Source of the DNA: Taxawa tesnikishii (nom. ined.)
Lineage: Eukaryota; Ascomycota; Dothideomycetes; Dothideales
Reading direction: 5' to 3'
NCBI GenBank assembly: GCA_030247885.1
Contig: JAPDRO010000010.1
Location: 558,001 to 622,000, forward strand
DNA length: 64,000 bases
Shown: positions 54,561-64,000 of the stretch, one piece after another
How the letters are laid out: each line of letters begins with the position of its first letter
Position numbering within the stretch: the stretch's first letter is position 1
Notes under the pieces: generated by a model
Told to the model about the DNA's origin: nothing
Seen by the model: only the letters and a program-made list of their open reading frames with translations
The model's database searches: none
Made by a program: the position numbers and the translations under genes

Positions 54561-56027
54561 CCATCCAAACCGCAGAAGTCATACTTTCTGGACTTTGCGG
54601 AGACTGATTTTGACCATAGTAATTATGCATTGGTGCTCCAGATAGCCCATCTTTGTTCGTAGAAGGTCTGGGAAAAGGCTGGTGGAGTACTCTGCCAGTC
54701 CTGGTGGAATTGCGGCAAGTTTTGTGAATGGAACCGTGGATGGAATTGCGAGTTGGATCACGAATAGGGACGTGTATACGATTGCGGGTAGGACCGTGCA
54801 TGGGAGCATATTGTCAAGTGTTGTACGCGTTAAATTAAAGCTGCAGGTCGGCTACGTGGTTTGGCATGGCGGGTTTGTGGAGGAAGCGTCAGGCATCGAT
54901 ATATTCGCTACCCAACTGACTATAAAGTAGCTGGTGGTATCTACTCTTCTTCTGTGCTAGAAAGGTATTTATTCACGCACGATGACCGCGTTGCCGTTTT
55001 TTGATATCTTATTTCCGTCTGTCGTAGATAAGCCTCATATCTGAGGCTGGCCGGTATTGCCTTGCCGGGTGTATTATCCACACAGCCGACGCCAAGGCTG
55101 ACTGTCCGCTTGGATCCAGCCAGGCATATTCCATATGATACCTGCGTTCTTCCCAAGCTCGCTGTATTAGCTCCGTTAGGAACGGGGCAGCCAGTACGAC
55201 AGTAGAAACTCAGCGCCAAATTAGCAGAATAACTAATCCGAAGCATTCAGATTTGGGCGGTGGATGCTCCCGATCGACCAGTCGGTAGGCCCGATGGCAA
55301 CTAACCCTGTTCTTGTACCAGGGTCTCATGCGTCAATGGCTTGCTAGCTGGTTGTTCTGGAAAGATGCGATATGACATGGTACGAACCGCTCAGTTCTAC
55401 CGACCAAACAGCCAACCCTTTCCAACGATATGCGATCCCACGTCCATACTGAGTACAAGGGCGAGAGACACCCCTCACATATGTACCAATTGCCAGAGAA
55501 TCTTGGACCCCGGGTCTATGTGCATTAAAGGTAGCCTTGTGTCATCTTCCGAACAGTGACTCACTAAGGAAATTTCCAGCCTCCAGTAGGGCAGCATCTT
55601 CCTCGCACGACCTGAATGGATGCCTCGTGGATTCGAGTTCCGATCTTCGCCTACCAAAGAGATGGATTACCAGGATGGCGGAGCAGCTGACTGCGCCACA
55701 CTGTAATCTGTCTGCCTTGTTGCCTGGAATTTGAGCATCCAACTCCAACTCGAAGAAATGGCAGACTTTACCGACACCAAGACGCATTGGATACACTTGG
55801 AGCCATCGATTCATAGTGTTCATGATCCAGTCTCGGTTCAGTTCTGTTCCTCGGTGTAACGCATCTTGGGGCCGAAGCATGAATAGGGGTGAAATTTAGG
55901 CACAACGTATACGTTGAACGAAGCATGAGCATTTAGGTATGTTATCGGCGTGCTACTTCATCGTGGTCATAGAAGGAGTGACTCGGTTCGGAACATCATC
56001 TCACTCTCGGCAAGCATAAACTGAAAC
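54561..56027. other. Unassigned stretch with a short imperfect tandem array
   Basis: 54690-54810 contains degenerate 25-35 bp units around GGAATTGCG / GGAACCGTG, giving a repeated RN-IH pattern on the minus strand. Beyond it, frames of 60-110 codons on both strands have no recognisable product. The last part is downstream of NMT1. Confidence 0.35.
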
Positions 56028-57166
56028 TCAAGCCTTGACTGCGCCAGCAGCAGGCAACTCGCCCAGACGGTGGAAGCCGCCCTTGTCCGCAACAGTCTTC
56101 TGCAACTGGACCATCTTCCTCTGATCACCCGTCGGATCCTGGGACTCTCCCTCCAACTTCCACCTGAGAAACTCGTTTGTGTAGTTGGGCTCGAAGTCCT
56201 GATCCAAGACACCCAAGCGCTTTCTGTACTTGGTCACCTTGGTCCAGTCTCTCTGGACGTTCTGCAGGTCCTTGCTGAAGTACGCGAACGAGCGTTCGAA
56301 GATCTTGCGGTTAAGCTCGGTGCCCATGACGGGCTTGAAGTCGACGTATTCGGCGTACGCCTGGGCCGGGTTCGCAAGCACGAAGTCGGTCGCACGCTTG
56401 CAGGCGCGCATGAACGCGCGGACTTTGTCAGGGTTCCGTGCGAGGAATGCCTCATTGCCGATGTAGAGGATGGTGCAGAAGCAGCAGCAGCCCAGTTCGG
56501 CGAGCTCGTCGATGCGCAGCATCTGTACGTCACCCTTGGGACGGCCTTAACCCGTGAGCCACTCCTCCAACTCGACCATCTGCACGTTCTCGAGGCCAAT
56601 ACCGGCGTCGATGTCGCCGCGGATGATGGCCTTGGTGACGTTCATGCCGCAGCGAACGGCAGTGTAGTCGGAGGGTGACATACCGTAGTGGCTGGTCAGC
56701 TCGTCGATTTGGATCTTGCCGAATTCCCCGACATAGCCGATCTTCTTGCCCTTGAGGGTGCGGAAGTCCGGGGTGATACCGGAGGACTTGAGGTACACGA
56801 CACCAGTGAAGGGCTCGTCCAACAGGGAGCCGATAGACTGGACGCGAAAGTTGCGCGCCTTGGCGGCCAGCGTGTGGATCATGGCCTTGAAACCGAGGTC
56901 CACCTTGCCGCTTCCAATGATCTCCGTCACGCCCTGGCACCGGTCAGTAGGGGCTCTTTGGGATCAGGTAGACAACTTACGCTGGGATCGTTCGGCTCAA
57001 GAAGAGCAACCTTGATGCCCTCATCCTTGAAGTAGCCCTTGGCTTGGGCAAGATAAACCGGGGCATGGTAAGGGGTGGCGTGCCTTGCACAAGTCAGACT
57101 GTGGGCTACCTAATCACGCTGGGTCACAAACCAGTTGGAGAGAAAAGTGATCTTGTCAGTCGACAT
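56028..57166 (-). pseudogene. nmt1: NMT1/THI5-type HMP-phosphate synthase, one in-frame stop
   Basis: Exons 57166-57132, 57083-56981 and 56933-56028, with introns 57131-57084 (GTTTGT..CAAG) and 56980-56934 (GTAAGT..CCAG), join in phase (MSTDKITFLSNW / [18 protein letters not shown] / [14 protein letters not shown]). The protein (347 codons) has the family's CCCFC iron-site motif (LGCCCFCTILY), [22 protein letters not shown]-like C-terminus and full length. One TAA (56547-56549) replaces the usual Gln codon in EEWLTGxGRP; CAA to TAA is a C-to-T change in a CpA context. The enzyme makes the thiamine pyrimidine (HMP-P) from its own active-site His and PLP. A TPP riboswitch lies in its leader. 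If the stop is real, the product is about 60 per cent or less of full length and loses CCCFC. Confidence 0.9.
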
Positions 57167-57240
57167 CTTGTCGATCTCTCACGATGATTTGTGCTGCTGC
57201 TGTCAGTCTGTACCCACGTAGGGCAAAGGGGAACACATTA

Positions 57241-57350
57241 GAAGCAGTCCTTCCGCTGGCATTATCCAGAGCAAGTTGTAACGGTATAATCTCAGAACAT
57301 ATCATCCAGCCAATCCTTTCGGAGAGGCTGGACGATGATGAACACCCGCC
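57241..57350 (-). promoter_or_regulatory. TPP riboswitch in the NMT1 leader
   Basis: Read on the minus strand: GCGGGTGTTCAT (57349-57338), a P3 hairpin (57339-57301, ATCGTCCAGCC paired with GGCTGGATGAT around CTCTCCGAAAGGATT), the thi-box core CTGAGATTATACCG (57295-57282), then TGGATAATGCCAG (57268-57256) and CGGAAGGA. These are the conserved parts of eukaryotic TPP aptamers. In fungi, this aptamer controls alternative splicing of the leader of thiamine genes. Here it ends about 75 nt before the NMT1 start at 57166. A CTAAT branch-like site and several AG acceptors lie between the two. Confidence 0.92.
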
Positions 57351-57656
57351 ATGCTTTCTAATGGTTTTGAGACGGTACTTGTATACTCTTGTCTGTTCTG
57401 GACAATGTCCATGGTCGCGAAGTGGACTACATCTTGCTCCAACCAGGGCACCGTACCACAGGTTTCCTAGGACTTGAACTTAGTAGGGATTCGGTTTCGA
57501 GGTCGGATTTGGGTCAAACGAAGAGGGAAAGGCGGCAGGCCGTTCTGTTTATCTGTGGCATCCCTCTGTCTTGTTGAGACGTATGATGGTGGGGCAAGTG
57601 CGGGGTAAGGACGACAAACTGCATATCATTGAGTTCCTAAGCATCATGTCCACTCA
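57351..57656. other. Upstream region of NMT1 riboswitch
   Basis: About 300 bp expected to hold the NMT1 promoter and 5' splice sites. No further structure recognised. Confidence 0.4.
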
Positions 57657-57658
57657 TG

Positions 57659-59006
57659 TGGTACCTCGTCAAAAGTCTCGGAATTCTTCCGCGTTTGATC
57701 GTCGCAACGCGTCAAACTAGAACACCCTCTATCAATTGAACCACCACTATGGCGCCTCAGACTCGTGCTCTTGCTGCAATCGCGTGCAATCGTCGTCGCC
57801 GTAAGGAGCTCTCACCAGCTACGAGAAATCAGATCGTTGGAGCTGCTGCTGCTGGTATGCCACAGCATAAGATACGCGACCTCTTCAACGTAACAGCAAC
57901 CTCCATCAACAGGACCATCAACCAAGCCTCTGAACGTCCACAAGGTCTCTCCAAACCCCGCTCAGGCCGTCCACAGTCTTGCACAGAGCGCACAAAGCGT
58001 GCTATCCTTCGTTATGCACGCAACAATCCATTCAAAACCTATAGTGAGCTTTTGAAGGATCTCCAACTGGATTGCAGCCATTCAACTGTCTACCGGGTTC
58101 TGAAGGACCAGGGTATCCAAGACTGGATTGCCAAGAAGCGACCTTTGTTGTCCGAGGCTACTGCCAAAAGAGGAGAGAATGGTGTGAATTACACAAGCAT
58201 TGGAGTGTTGAAGACTGGCTAAAAGTCATCTTTTCAGATGAGTGTTCTGTAGAGCGTGGAGCTGGCAAATCAGCTGTTTGGGTATGGCGTGTTTCTGGTC
58301 AAGCATATGATAGAGACAAGGTACAACCATTCAACAAGAGCAAGGACATACGTGTTATGGTATGAGGTGGTATCTACAACGATCAAAAGACTGAGTTGAT
58401 TGTTATGCGCAGAGATATGGAGTCAAAGAAGCAAGGTTACTCAGCAAACTCATACATTGATGCTCTTAGTATAGGCCTGCTCCCTATGTACAAAGAAGAA
58501 CTGATGTTTCAACAGGATAATGCTGGAGTTCATACAGCCAAAAAGTCAGCAGCTTTTCTGAAGAAGAATAGCATCAATCTGTTGAGAGACTGGCCTCCAT
58601 ACTCACGAGACCTGAACCCTATTGAGCATGTATGGGCTATGCTAAAGAAGAAAGTTTTTGAGCTCTTCCCTAGCATAGATCGCTAGTCTGGTAGTAATGA
58701 GGTTGTTCATGAGAGGATGGAGGATGCTCTTATTCATACATGGGATCAACTTGACAACCAGAAGGTGTACAACTGTGTTGCTAGCATGGTAGACAGGATT
58801 CAGGCTTGCCTTCGCAATGATGGATGTTATACCAAATATTGATGGAAATTACTTCTCCTAAATTACTATGTAAATCTATGATGTTTGAGCTATTCCATAT
58901 TTAATTTGCTAGTTGATTGCTAGTATTGTGAGTACAAAGCATATGGTAGTACATCTGTGCGTAGGATTTAGATTCGGCGAATTCCGAGACTTTTGACGAG
59001 GTACCA
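57659..59006 (+). mobile_element. T2 copy 2: Tc1-like element, near-identical to copy 1
   Basis: 1,348 bp in the opposite orientation to copy 1, with the same ends. Every stretch I compared was identical, apart from one A in a poly-A run (GCCAAAAAGAGG versus GCCAAAAGAGG) at about 58168. That loss shifts the frame of the transposase (ATG 57749) after SEATAK. The two stops of copy 1 are shared. The left flank is TG (57657-57658) and the right TA (59007-59008), so one flank base changed or the target was not a perfect TA. Confidence 0.93.
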
Positions 59007-59008
59007 TA

Positions 59009-59051
59009 TTGGTCGGCTGCCCCACTGGGTCGGTTACCCCGCGGTTTACGT
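59009..59051. mobile_element. Solo pogo1 terminal repeat beside T2 copy 2
   Basis: GGTCGGCTGCCCCACTGGGT then CCCCGCGGTTTACGT, followed by TA (59052-59053), is the right end of a pogo1 element. T2 copy 2 abuts it on the inner side; the rest of that pogo1 copy was not found left of T2. Confidence 0.8.
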
Positions 59052-59159
59052 TACTAGACAGAGAGTTCCTAAACAGCTGCAAATCCTAATCACGTGACTG
59101 AACCACCAGCTTCCTAAGAGCTAGATTAACACAGCCACTACCATAGCAATTGCCCTAGG

Positions 59160-59440
59160 ATTGGCTGCGTTGATGAATTGAATCGTAAATCACGGTCCAT
59201 TGTGACCAACTCGGAGACACCATCATCCGAGAAGGCAGTCCATACCGTCACTGAGATGTCCATCCCTATGTTGTATGTTTGGATCATCTTTTTGTCCCGC
59301 TTCTGAGTCGGTGTTCTGGAGCACCACTCGCGTTCTTGGCCGCTTCCACGCTCGACTAAGCACTCATCACTCCAAATGACCTTTCTCTATTGTTCAAGAT
59401 TAAGGCTACGGCAGTCATTTTCAACATCTGAATCAACGGA
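59160..59440 (-). mobile_element. T3: decayed fragment of a third Tc1-like transposase
   Basis: The minus strand reads RKVIWSDECLVERGSGQERE, then CSRTPTQKRDKKMIQTYNIG and VTVWTAFSDDGVSELVTMDRD, the region around the first catalytic Asp of Tc1-like transposases. It has at least one stop and no ends. It differs from T1 and T2. Confidence 0.75.
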
Positions 59441-59479
59441 TGGAGTACGTGGTTGAAGCATGGCAGTTGTTTGCATTTA

Positions 59480-61327
59480 ACGTAAACCGCGGGGAAGCGA
59501 GCCAGGTGGGGAAGCGAACCACCGAAACGCGACTCTCCTATGTTCCACCATTACTACTACCCACCATGGATGTTCCTACACCTAACGAACTCGTCTATAC
59601 TGAAGCTGGTATACAGGACGCTATCTCTGCGCTTGAAAGAAAGGAACTCAAGTCAACTCGCAAGGCTGCAAGCGCGTTTAGTGTCCCCTACTCAACTCTA
59701 CGCGCGCGTATGGCCGGACGGACTTCGCGCGCTATAGCGCATGAATCGGATCAAATTCTCTCAAACGCGGAAGAGAAGACGTTAGTCGGATGGATTACAC
59801 GTCTTACACGCACCGGCTTCCCTGCCTCGCCCGCGTTAGTTGTGCAAATGGCCGAAGAGATCCGACGCGAACGCGTGCAGCTATCGAGGACTTCACGATC
59901 ATCTCCTCGACCGATTGGCGAGAAGTGGCTCGACCGCTTCAAAACCCGCCATCCTGAGATCGCTAGCATCTGGACTCGTCAGATCGAGAGCGCACACTTC
60001 AACGCGACAAGTCATGACGCCGTAAAGAGGTGGTTTGACGCGGTAACAGAGCTGTTCGTGCAACACAACCATCCTCCGGAGCGCGTCTACAACATGGACG
60101 AGTCTGGCTTCGCGGTTGGAGCAAGTCAGTCGTCAAGAGCTCTCGTTAACATACGCGAGACATCTAGCTGGAAGCAGGTTGGAAGCCGAGGGGAGTGGAT
60201 AACGGCGATCGAGTGTGTAAGCGCTGCTGGGGTCGCTGTGCCACCCTTGATCATCTTCAAGGCCAAACACACCAACACAGCGTGGGTACCTGCACACACG
60301 CCTCCGAACTGGAGGTTCTCGACTAGCAGTAGCGGCTGGACGTCCGACAGTCACGGTTTGCAGTGGCTGACCACCGTTTTCGAGCCCCTGACGCGACCTG
60401 ACGACCCTGCGACACGAAGAATGCTAATCATGGACGGCCATAGCAGCCACATGACAGCGAAAGTGATAGCCTTCTGCATGGGGAATGCAATCGACTTGCT
60501 CATCCTGCCGCCTCACTGTTCGCATATACTCCAGCCGCTCGATGTTGGGTTGTTTGCACCGCTAAAGCGCGCGCTAGCCTCGGAAACCGACGCCGCTTTG
60601 CGAGTCGATTCCGGCCGCATATCGCGCGTAGAGTGGACGGAGATGTATATCCGCGCAAGGGCGAGGGCGCTTACAACTAACAACATCCTCGGTGGATGGA
60701 GAGGGGCGGGTCTTGTGCCTTTAAGCCCTATAACGGTGCTTGACAAGCTGCCTACGAAGCCAACTACGGCGGATACACAACCTTACACGCCTCCACAACA
60801 ACCTGATCTAGACCTCTCGCTACTTAATAGCTCTCCGCCAGATGGCACCGAGCTACGCGAAGCGAACGCAGCGCTTAACACGGCGATCAAAGCTGCGCAG
60901 GACCTGCCTTCTCCGGCAAAGCGGTATACGGAGCGTATGACTCGCGCTTTTGAAGCGACGCATAGCGAGCTCGTTACTTTGCGCAAGCAGGTAGGAGAAC
61001 AGGAGAAGCTTCTTAACATGCGAAAGGCTCGAACTAAGGGCAAGCGGGTCGCATTAAAAGGAAGTTCGTGTTTAGTACGGAAGAAGTGCTCGAGATAGCG
61101 AAGGCAGCCGAAGCGGAGTCATCGAGATAAAAGGCGCGTGGACGACCATGCAAGCGCGCAATTGAAGAGGTACTCGAGGACGACGGTGATGAAGTGCCTG
61201 AAAACATATATAGCGACTCAGATTCTGACTGTATTATTGTTGCGACACGTAGATAGCGATGGAATCCGTGTGTTTAGTGATTTAATGGTTCGCTTCGCCA
61301 CCTGGCTCGCTTCCCCGCGGTTTACGT
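59480..61327 (+). mobile_element. pogo1 copy H (full length, almost intact)
   Basis: 1,848 bp; ends ACGTAAACCGCGGGGAAGCG / AGCCAGGTGG with about 42 bp of inverted repeat, one mismatch in the inner part. TA at 59478-59479 and 61328-61329. Confidence 0.93.
59566..61098 (+). CDS. pogo1 transposase, copy H (catalytic domain intact, C-terminal frameshift)
   Basis: ATG 59566 (MDVPTPNELVYTEAGIQD), 510 codons. HTH (about 1-70), CENP-B-like HTH (about 75-140), catalytic D178 (NMDESGF), D290 (LIMDGHSSH) and D326 (LQPLDVGLF), that is DD35D, then Pro-rich linker and coiled coil. After KGKRVALKG one G is missing compared with other copies (about 61061), so the last 60 or so residues (FVFSTEEVLEIAK..RPCKRAIEEVLEDD) are read out of frame. 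All domains known to be needed for transposition precede the lesion, so residual activity is possible. It is the most complete pogo1 copy here and a potential source for the others. Confidence 0.92.
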   Translation: MDVPTPNELVYTEAGIQDAISALERKELKSTRKAASAFSVPYSTLRARMAGRTSRAIAHESDQILSNAEEKTLVGWITRLTRTGFPASPALVVQMAEEIRRERVQLSRTSRSSPRPIGEKWLDRFKTRHPEIASIWTRQIESAHFNATSHDAVKRWFDAVTELFVQHNHPPERVYNMDESGFAVGASQSSRALVNIRETSSWKQVGSRGEWITAIECVSAAGVAVPPLIIFKAKHTNTAWVPAHTPPNWRFSTSSSGWTSDSHGLQWLTTVFEPLTRPDDPATRRMLIMDGHSSHMTAKVIAFCMGNAIDLLILPPHCSHILQPLDVGLFAPLKRALASETDAALRVDSGRISRVEWTEMYIRARARALTTNNILGGWRGAGLVPLSPITVLDKLPTKPTTADTQPYTPPQQPDLDLSLLNSSPPDGTELREANAALNTAIKAAQDLPSPAKRYTERMTRAFEATHSELVTLRKQVGEQEKLLNMRKARTKGKRVALKGSSCLVRKKCSR

Positions 61328-61454
61328 TAATACTATCAACACGAGAAACGCGCGTTACGCGTGTCCGAGAATTTATCGGAGGTGACTGTAGTAGCCACTA
61401 GGTTATGCACTCCATATTGGACGCGGAGTAATCTAAGATCTCTATTTAGATGAA

Positions 61455-62708
61455 CTAGAGCTTCGCCCTCCTGTTCTTGTTATTCAAGCGGCTGAGCACA
61501 TGCTCAAAAGCTCGGCCCAAGAGCTTGACTGCATCATCTCCAATTTGATGGTGAAACACCAGTCTTGGGCCGTCCAGCTTGATCCTGTACTTCTCCCCGA
61601 TTGCATTCCATTCATTCGGTGAAACGCTTAAGCTCTCCAGGTTTAACCACACTTGGTTGGTCACAACAGGTTTTGTCAGCTTGCCACCTCCCCTTTCCCA
61701 TACTTCGCCCACCTTCTTCGCCTGCCTGTGCACCCACCTCAACTTGGCAGTCTCTGAACCCCACTCTCCGGAACCGAATTGCTCATTGACTGCCGTCCTA
61801 CATGCAGCCGTCAACACACCTGCCTGTCGCAGACCTCCACCTATGCTCTTTCGTATCCTCTTCGCCTGCGCAACTAACGCTTTGCTGCCCAACAACATTG
61901 CTCCTATCGGTGCTCCCAAATCTTTGCTGAAGTCCAACGAGACAGTGTCGAAAAGCTCGCTATACTGGCGTAAGCTGCCAGCTCCAGTGGCCACAGCCTC
62001 AAAGAGTCTCGCCCCATCAAGATGCGTTTTGACGCCATTCTCTCGAGCCCAGTGGCAGATGCGCCGTAGTTCTTCGAGCGGAACGACAACGCCGCTGATC
62101 GTATTTTCAAGCGCTATCACTCGCGTTGGGCATTTGTGCACATTGTCCGTCAACACTGCATGAGACTGAATATCTTCCAATGTCAAATACTGTCCGTTCG
62201 AGGGTGTCACGGCTTGCATCATTGCGCCGCTCATGAAAGCCGGGCCACCGGCCTCGTTTTCCAGGATGTGTGCGTGAACGTCTGTGAGAATTGCATGAGG
62301 TGGCTGGGTCAGGAGCGTACGAAGGCCGAGTTGGTTCGCCATTGTCCCCGTGGGCGTGAATGCGCCAGCTTCTTGTCCGCAGAGTAAGGAGATATCAGAT
62401 TCGAAAGATGTTGTGGTTGTGTCTTCGTGGAAAACGTCGTCCCTGAGAGTGGTACTGATAATGGCAGCGAGCATACTCATCGAAGGAGTTGTGATCACGT
62501 CGCCTGATGTACAGGTGAGTGACTCAACGCAAATTTGAGGTCAGCCTATCAGATCATGGAGAGACATACTGCGGAAGTCGTAGCGGGCTGGTCCAGGAGA
62601 GTTCCATGCGATTGATTCTGCGTGTCTCTCCAAAATACTCTCCAGGGTGTTCAACGGAGGTTGCTTACGCGACGAAGCTTCGGAGTCGTCAATAGGAAGC
62701 CGCACCAT
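61455..62708 (-). CDS. Low-specificity threonine aldolase (beta-eliminating lyase family)
   Basis: Exons 62708-62570 and 62503-61455 around a 66-bp intron (GTATGT..TCAG) give 395 residues; the junction restores YDFRSDVITTPS, the family's N-terminal motif. PLP-enzyme fold type I features: GTMANQLGLR, HILENEAGG, ALENTISGVVVP, HLDGARLFEA (Asp about 209) and LDFSKDLGAPIGA with the PLP lysine at about 240, then RKSIGGGLRQAGV. It splits threonine/allo-threonine to glycine and acetaldehyde in the cytosol. No lesion. It is divergent from the MFS gene. Confidence 0.93.
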
Positions 62709-63443
62709 GATGCTGTGAGTTGGAATGTGAAAAGCGGGGATACCATCAAGTTTGGTAACAGAATAGAGACTGGCGAAGAAGTGCTCACGCGCGACTGGGA
62801 TTGATCGGTGCAATAGGGTCGGTCTGCTGACATCGGTCGGAAATAGACAGTAAGCAACCTGATTCACCTGTTCACCCAAGCCCACTAGCATCAACAAAAT
62901 CAGTGCACGTTCTGCCGTTCGTGGAGGTTAGTGCTGTGCTGTCTCAACAGATTGAGTCTGCAGGATAGACGACGTGGCTGGCTAATTTGTGGAGCAAAGC
63001 CAAGAAATAAATAAAGATCCTCGACTAAATGTGAGAAACGGGAGTGCCGATGGGTTTTGAAGGTAGGTAGTACAGGAGATCTAGTGATCGTCATCGGCAC
63101 TAGCAAGTTAAACTTGTAAATGATCGCCAAACCCAGTGTCGATCAGTGGATCGCTGGGTACACAAGCCTGCTAGCTGAGTGGATATGTCTTAATGTGAAC
63201 CGCGGGGCAGTCGGTTAGACGTTTCGGGTAGAAGAGTTGCACGGGCCCACTCACTCTAATCTGTTGTTATGTCACTATCGCCTCCCGTCTTGCAAGACAT
63301 ATATTTACCAAACGAACTGTTTCGACCTAATTGGGTGAGCACTTGCGGCTCTTGCGACGGATTCTCTCGTCTTGTTCAGAAAATCCCAGAACTCAAGTCA
63401 GCGTCTGCACTCACATCGGTCTAAAGAACCACGGATCTCATCC
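62709..63443. other. Divergent promoter region, threonine aldolase / MFS
   Basis: 735 bp shared by two divergent genes. Apart from a pogo1-like end at 63193 no feature was recognised. Confidence 0.4.
63193..63230. mobile_element. Possible pogo1 terminal remnant
   Basis: TGTGAACCGCGGGGCAGTCG resembles the pogo1 terminus (ACGTAAACCGCGGGGTAGTG) and is preceded by TAA. Only about 25-35 bp are alike. Confidence 0.5.
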
Positions 63444-64000
63444 ATGGATTCATCAAGTGACTGCGAGCAACAAATTGCACGTCGAGGTCTGCAAAAGACC
63501 GAATCAAGTCACTTGCAATGGGACAAAACAAACGAAGAATATCCCCGAAACTGGTCTACAGCTCGCAAGACTTACGATGTAGCAGTCATCGTGTTCCTGG
63601 AATTCTACACGTTGAGTGACTTCCAGGAGTTTATCTTAGCTTTGTGTAGACTACTAATTGTACATAGGACTGCGATTAGCACAACTGGGGTTGGACTTTG
63701 ACACGCTGCACGTTCGAAGGATTCGAAGCTCACCACGTCTTTAGCCATCCGCTGCCGCCCTTGCCCACAATGAGTACGGTCTGAGTAGCGTCATCGCCTT
63801 AGTAGCGTTCACTTTCATGTAAGTATGCAAGCCAAGCTGACTCTGCCTTTGAGTCTCACGAAAGTCACAGGTATCAATTGGGACAAGCACTAGGCGGGCT
63901 TCTCATGCCGCCCTATTCGGAGTCATTTGGCCGAAGGAAGCCCTACCTTTGCTCATGTGCGGTGTATGCCATTTCTTCACTGATCGTCGGTGTGGTACCC
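63444..64000 (+). CDS. MFS transporter, N-terminal part (runs off the right edge)
   Basis: ATG 63444 (MDSSSDCEQQIARRGLQK). Exons 63444-63610, 63668-63689 (22 nt), 63745-63818 and 63871 onward, with introns 63611-63667, 63690-63744 and 63819-63870, keep phase. The joined product reads PRNWSTARKTYDVAVIVFLEFYT, TAISTTGPSAAALAHNEYG, SSVIALVAFTFMYQLGQALG, then PPYSESFGRRKPYL. This is the first helices and the signature loop G-R-R-K/P of the drug:H+ antiporter-like MFS group. Substrate unknown. The 3' part is outside the window. Confidence 0.85.

Noticed and set aside
54690-54810. CRISPR-like or minisatellite array
   Set aside because: Units are short, degenerate and without regular spacers; the organism is eukaryotic.
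52917-57658. Evidence that the NMT1 segment has already been inverted by recombination between T2 copies
   Set aside because: Exchanged flanks should reunite the pogo2 or pogo1 halves across copies; they do not, so no inversion is demonstrated.

Overview
The window reads as nuclear DNA of a filamentous ascomycete (Pezizomycotina, most likely a Dothideomycete; the class is inferred from gene and transposon types, not tested). The support is short 47-160 bp introns, fungal families (Zn2Cys6 and bZIP factors, PD-(D/E)XK-like proteins, spherulin-4 proteins), a eukaryotic TPP riboswitch on a thiamine gene, and many pogo/Fot1 and Tc1/mariner elements. Some of these carry C-to-T type nonsense changes of the kind RIP produces.

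Layout. 1-31 kb is mostly accessory DNA: a four-copy unknown repeat (R1), a two-copy repeat with a lineage-specific ORF (R2), three pogo families (pogo1, pogo2, pogo3), an intact Tc1 element (T1), and four dispersed host genes (PD-(D/E)XK-like at 1.4 kb, bZIP at 6 kb, Zn2Cys6 factor at 14.5 kb, second bZIP at 20 kb). At 28.3-30.5 kb lie two damaged spherulin-4-like genes.

31.7-50.2 kb is the core of the window. It holds homologues of four of the five Aspergillus galactosaminogalactan (GAG) exopolysaccharide genes: agd3 (deacetylase, five exons, minus), uge3 (UDP-sugar 4-epimerase, plus, one frameshift), gtb3 (a 2,906-residue membrane glycosyltransferase, plus) and sph3 (GH135 hydrolase, minus). 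In the established pathway Uge3 supplies UDP-GalNAc/UDP-Gal, Gtb3 polymerises and probably exports, Agd3 deacetylates the polymer outside the cell, and Sph3 cleaves it. I saw no ega3 (GH114). A small cysteine-rich secreted protein gene lies between agd3 and uge3. Direct repeats and a decayed fragment of agd3 show that the agd3 neighbourhood has been duplicated and rearranged.

51-64 kb returns to transposons. Two almost identical Tc1 copies (T2) in opposite orientation flank a thiamine-pyrimidine synthase gene (NMT1/THI5). That gene keeps a recognisable TPP riboswitch but has one in-frame stop. A nearly intact pogo1 copy, an intact threonine aldolase gene and the start of an MFS transporter gene follow.

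Gene models were built by hand from splice consensus, reading phase and remembered family motifs. No database or alignment was run, so repeat boundaries are approximate except where TIR and TA duplications are stated.
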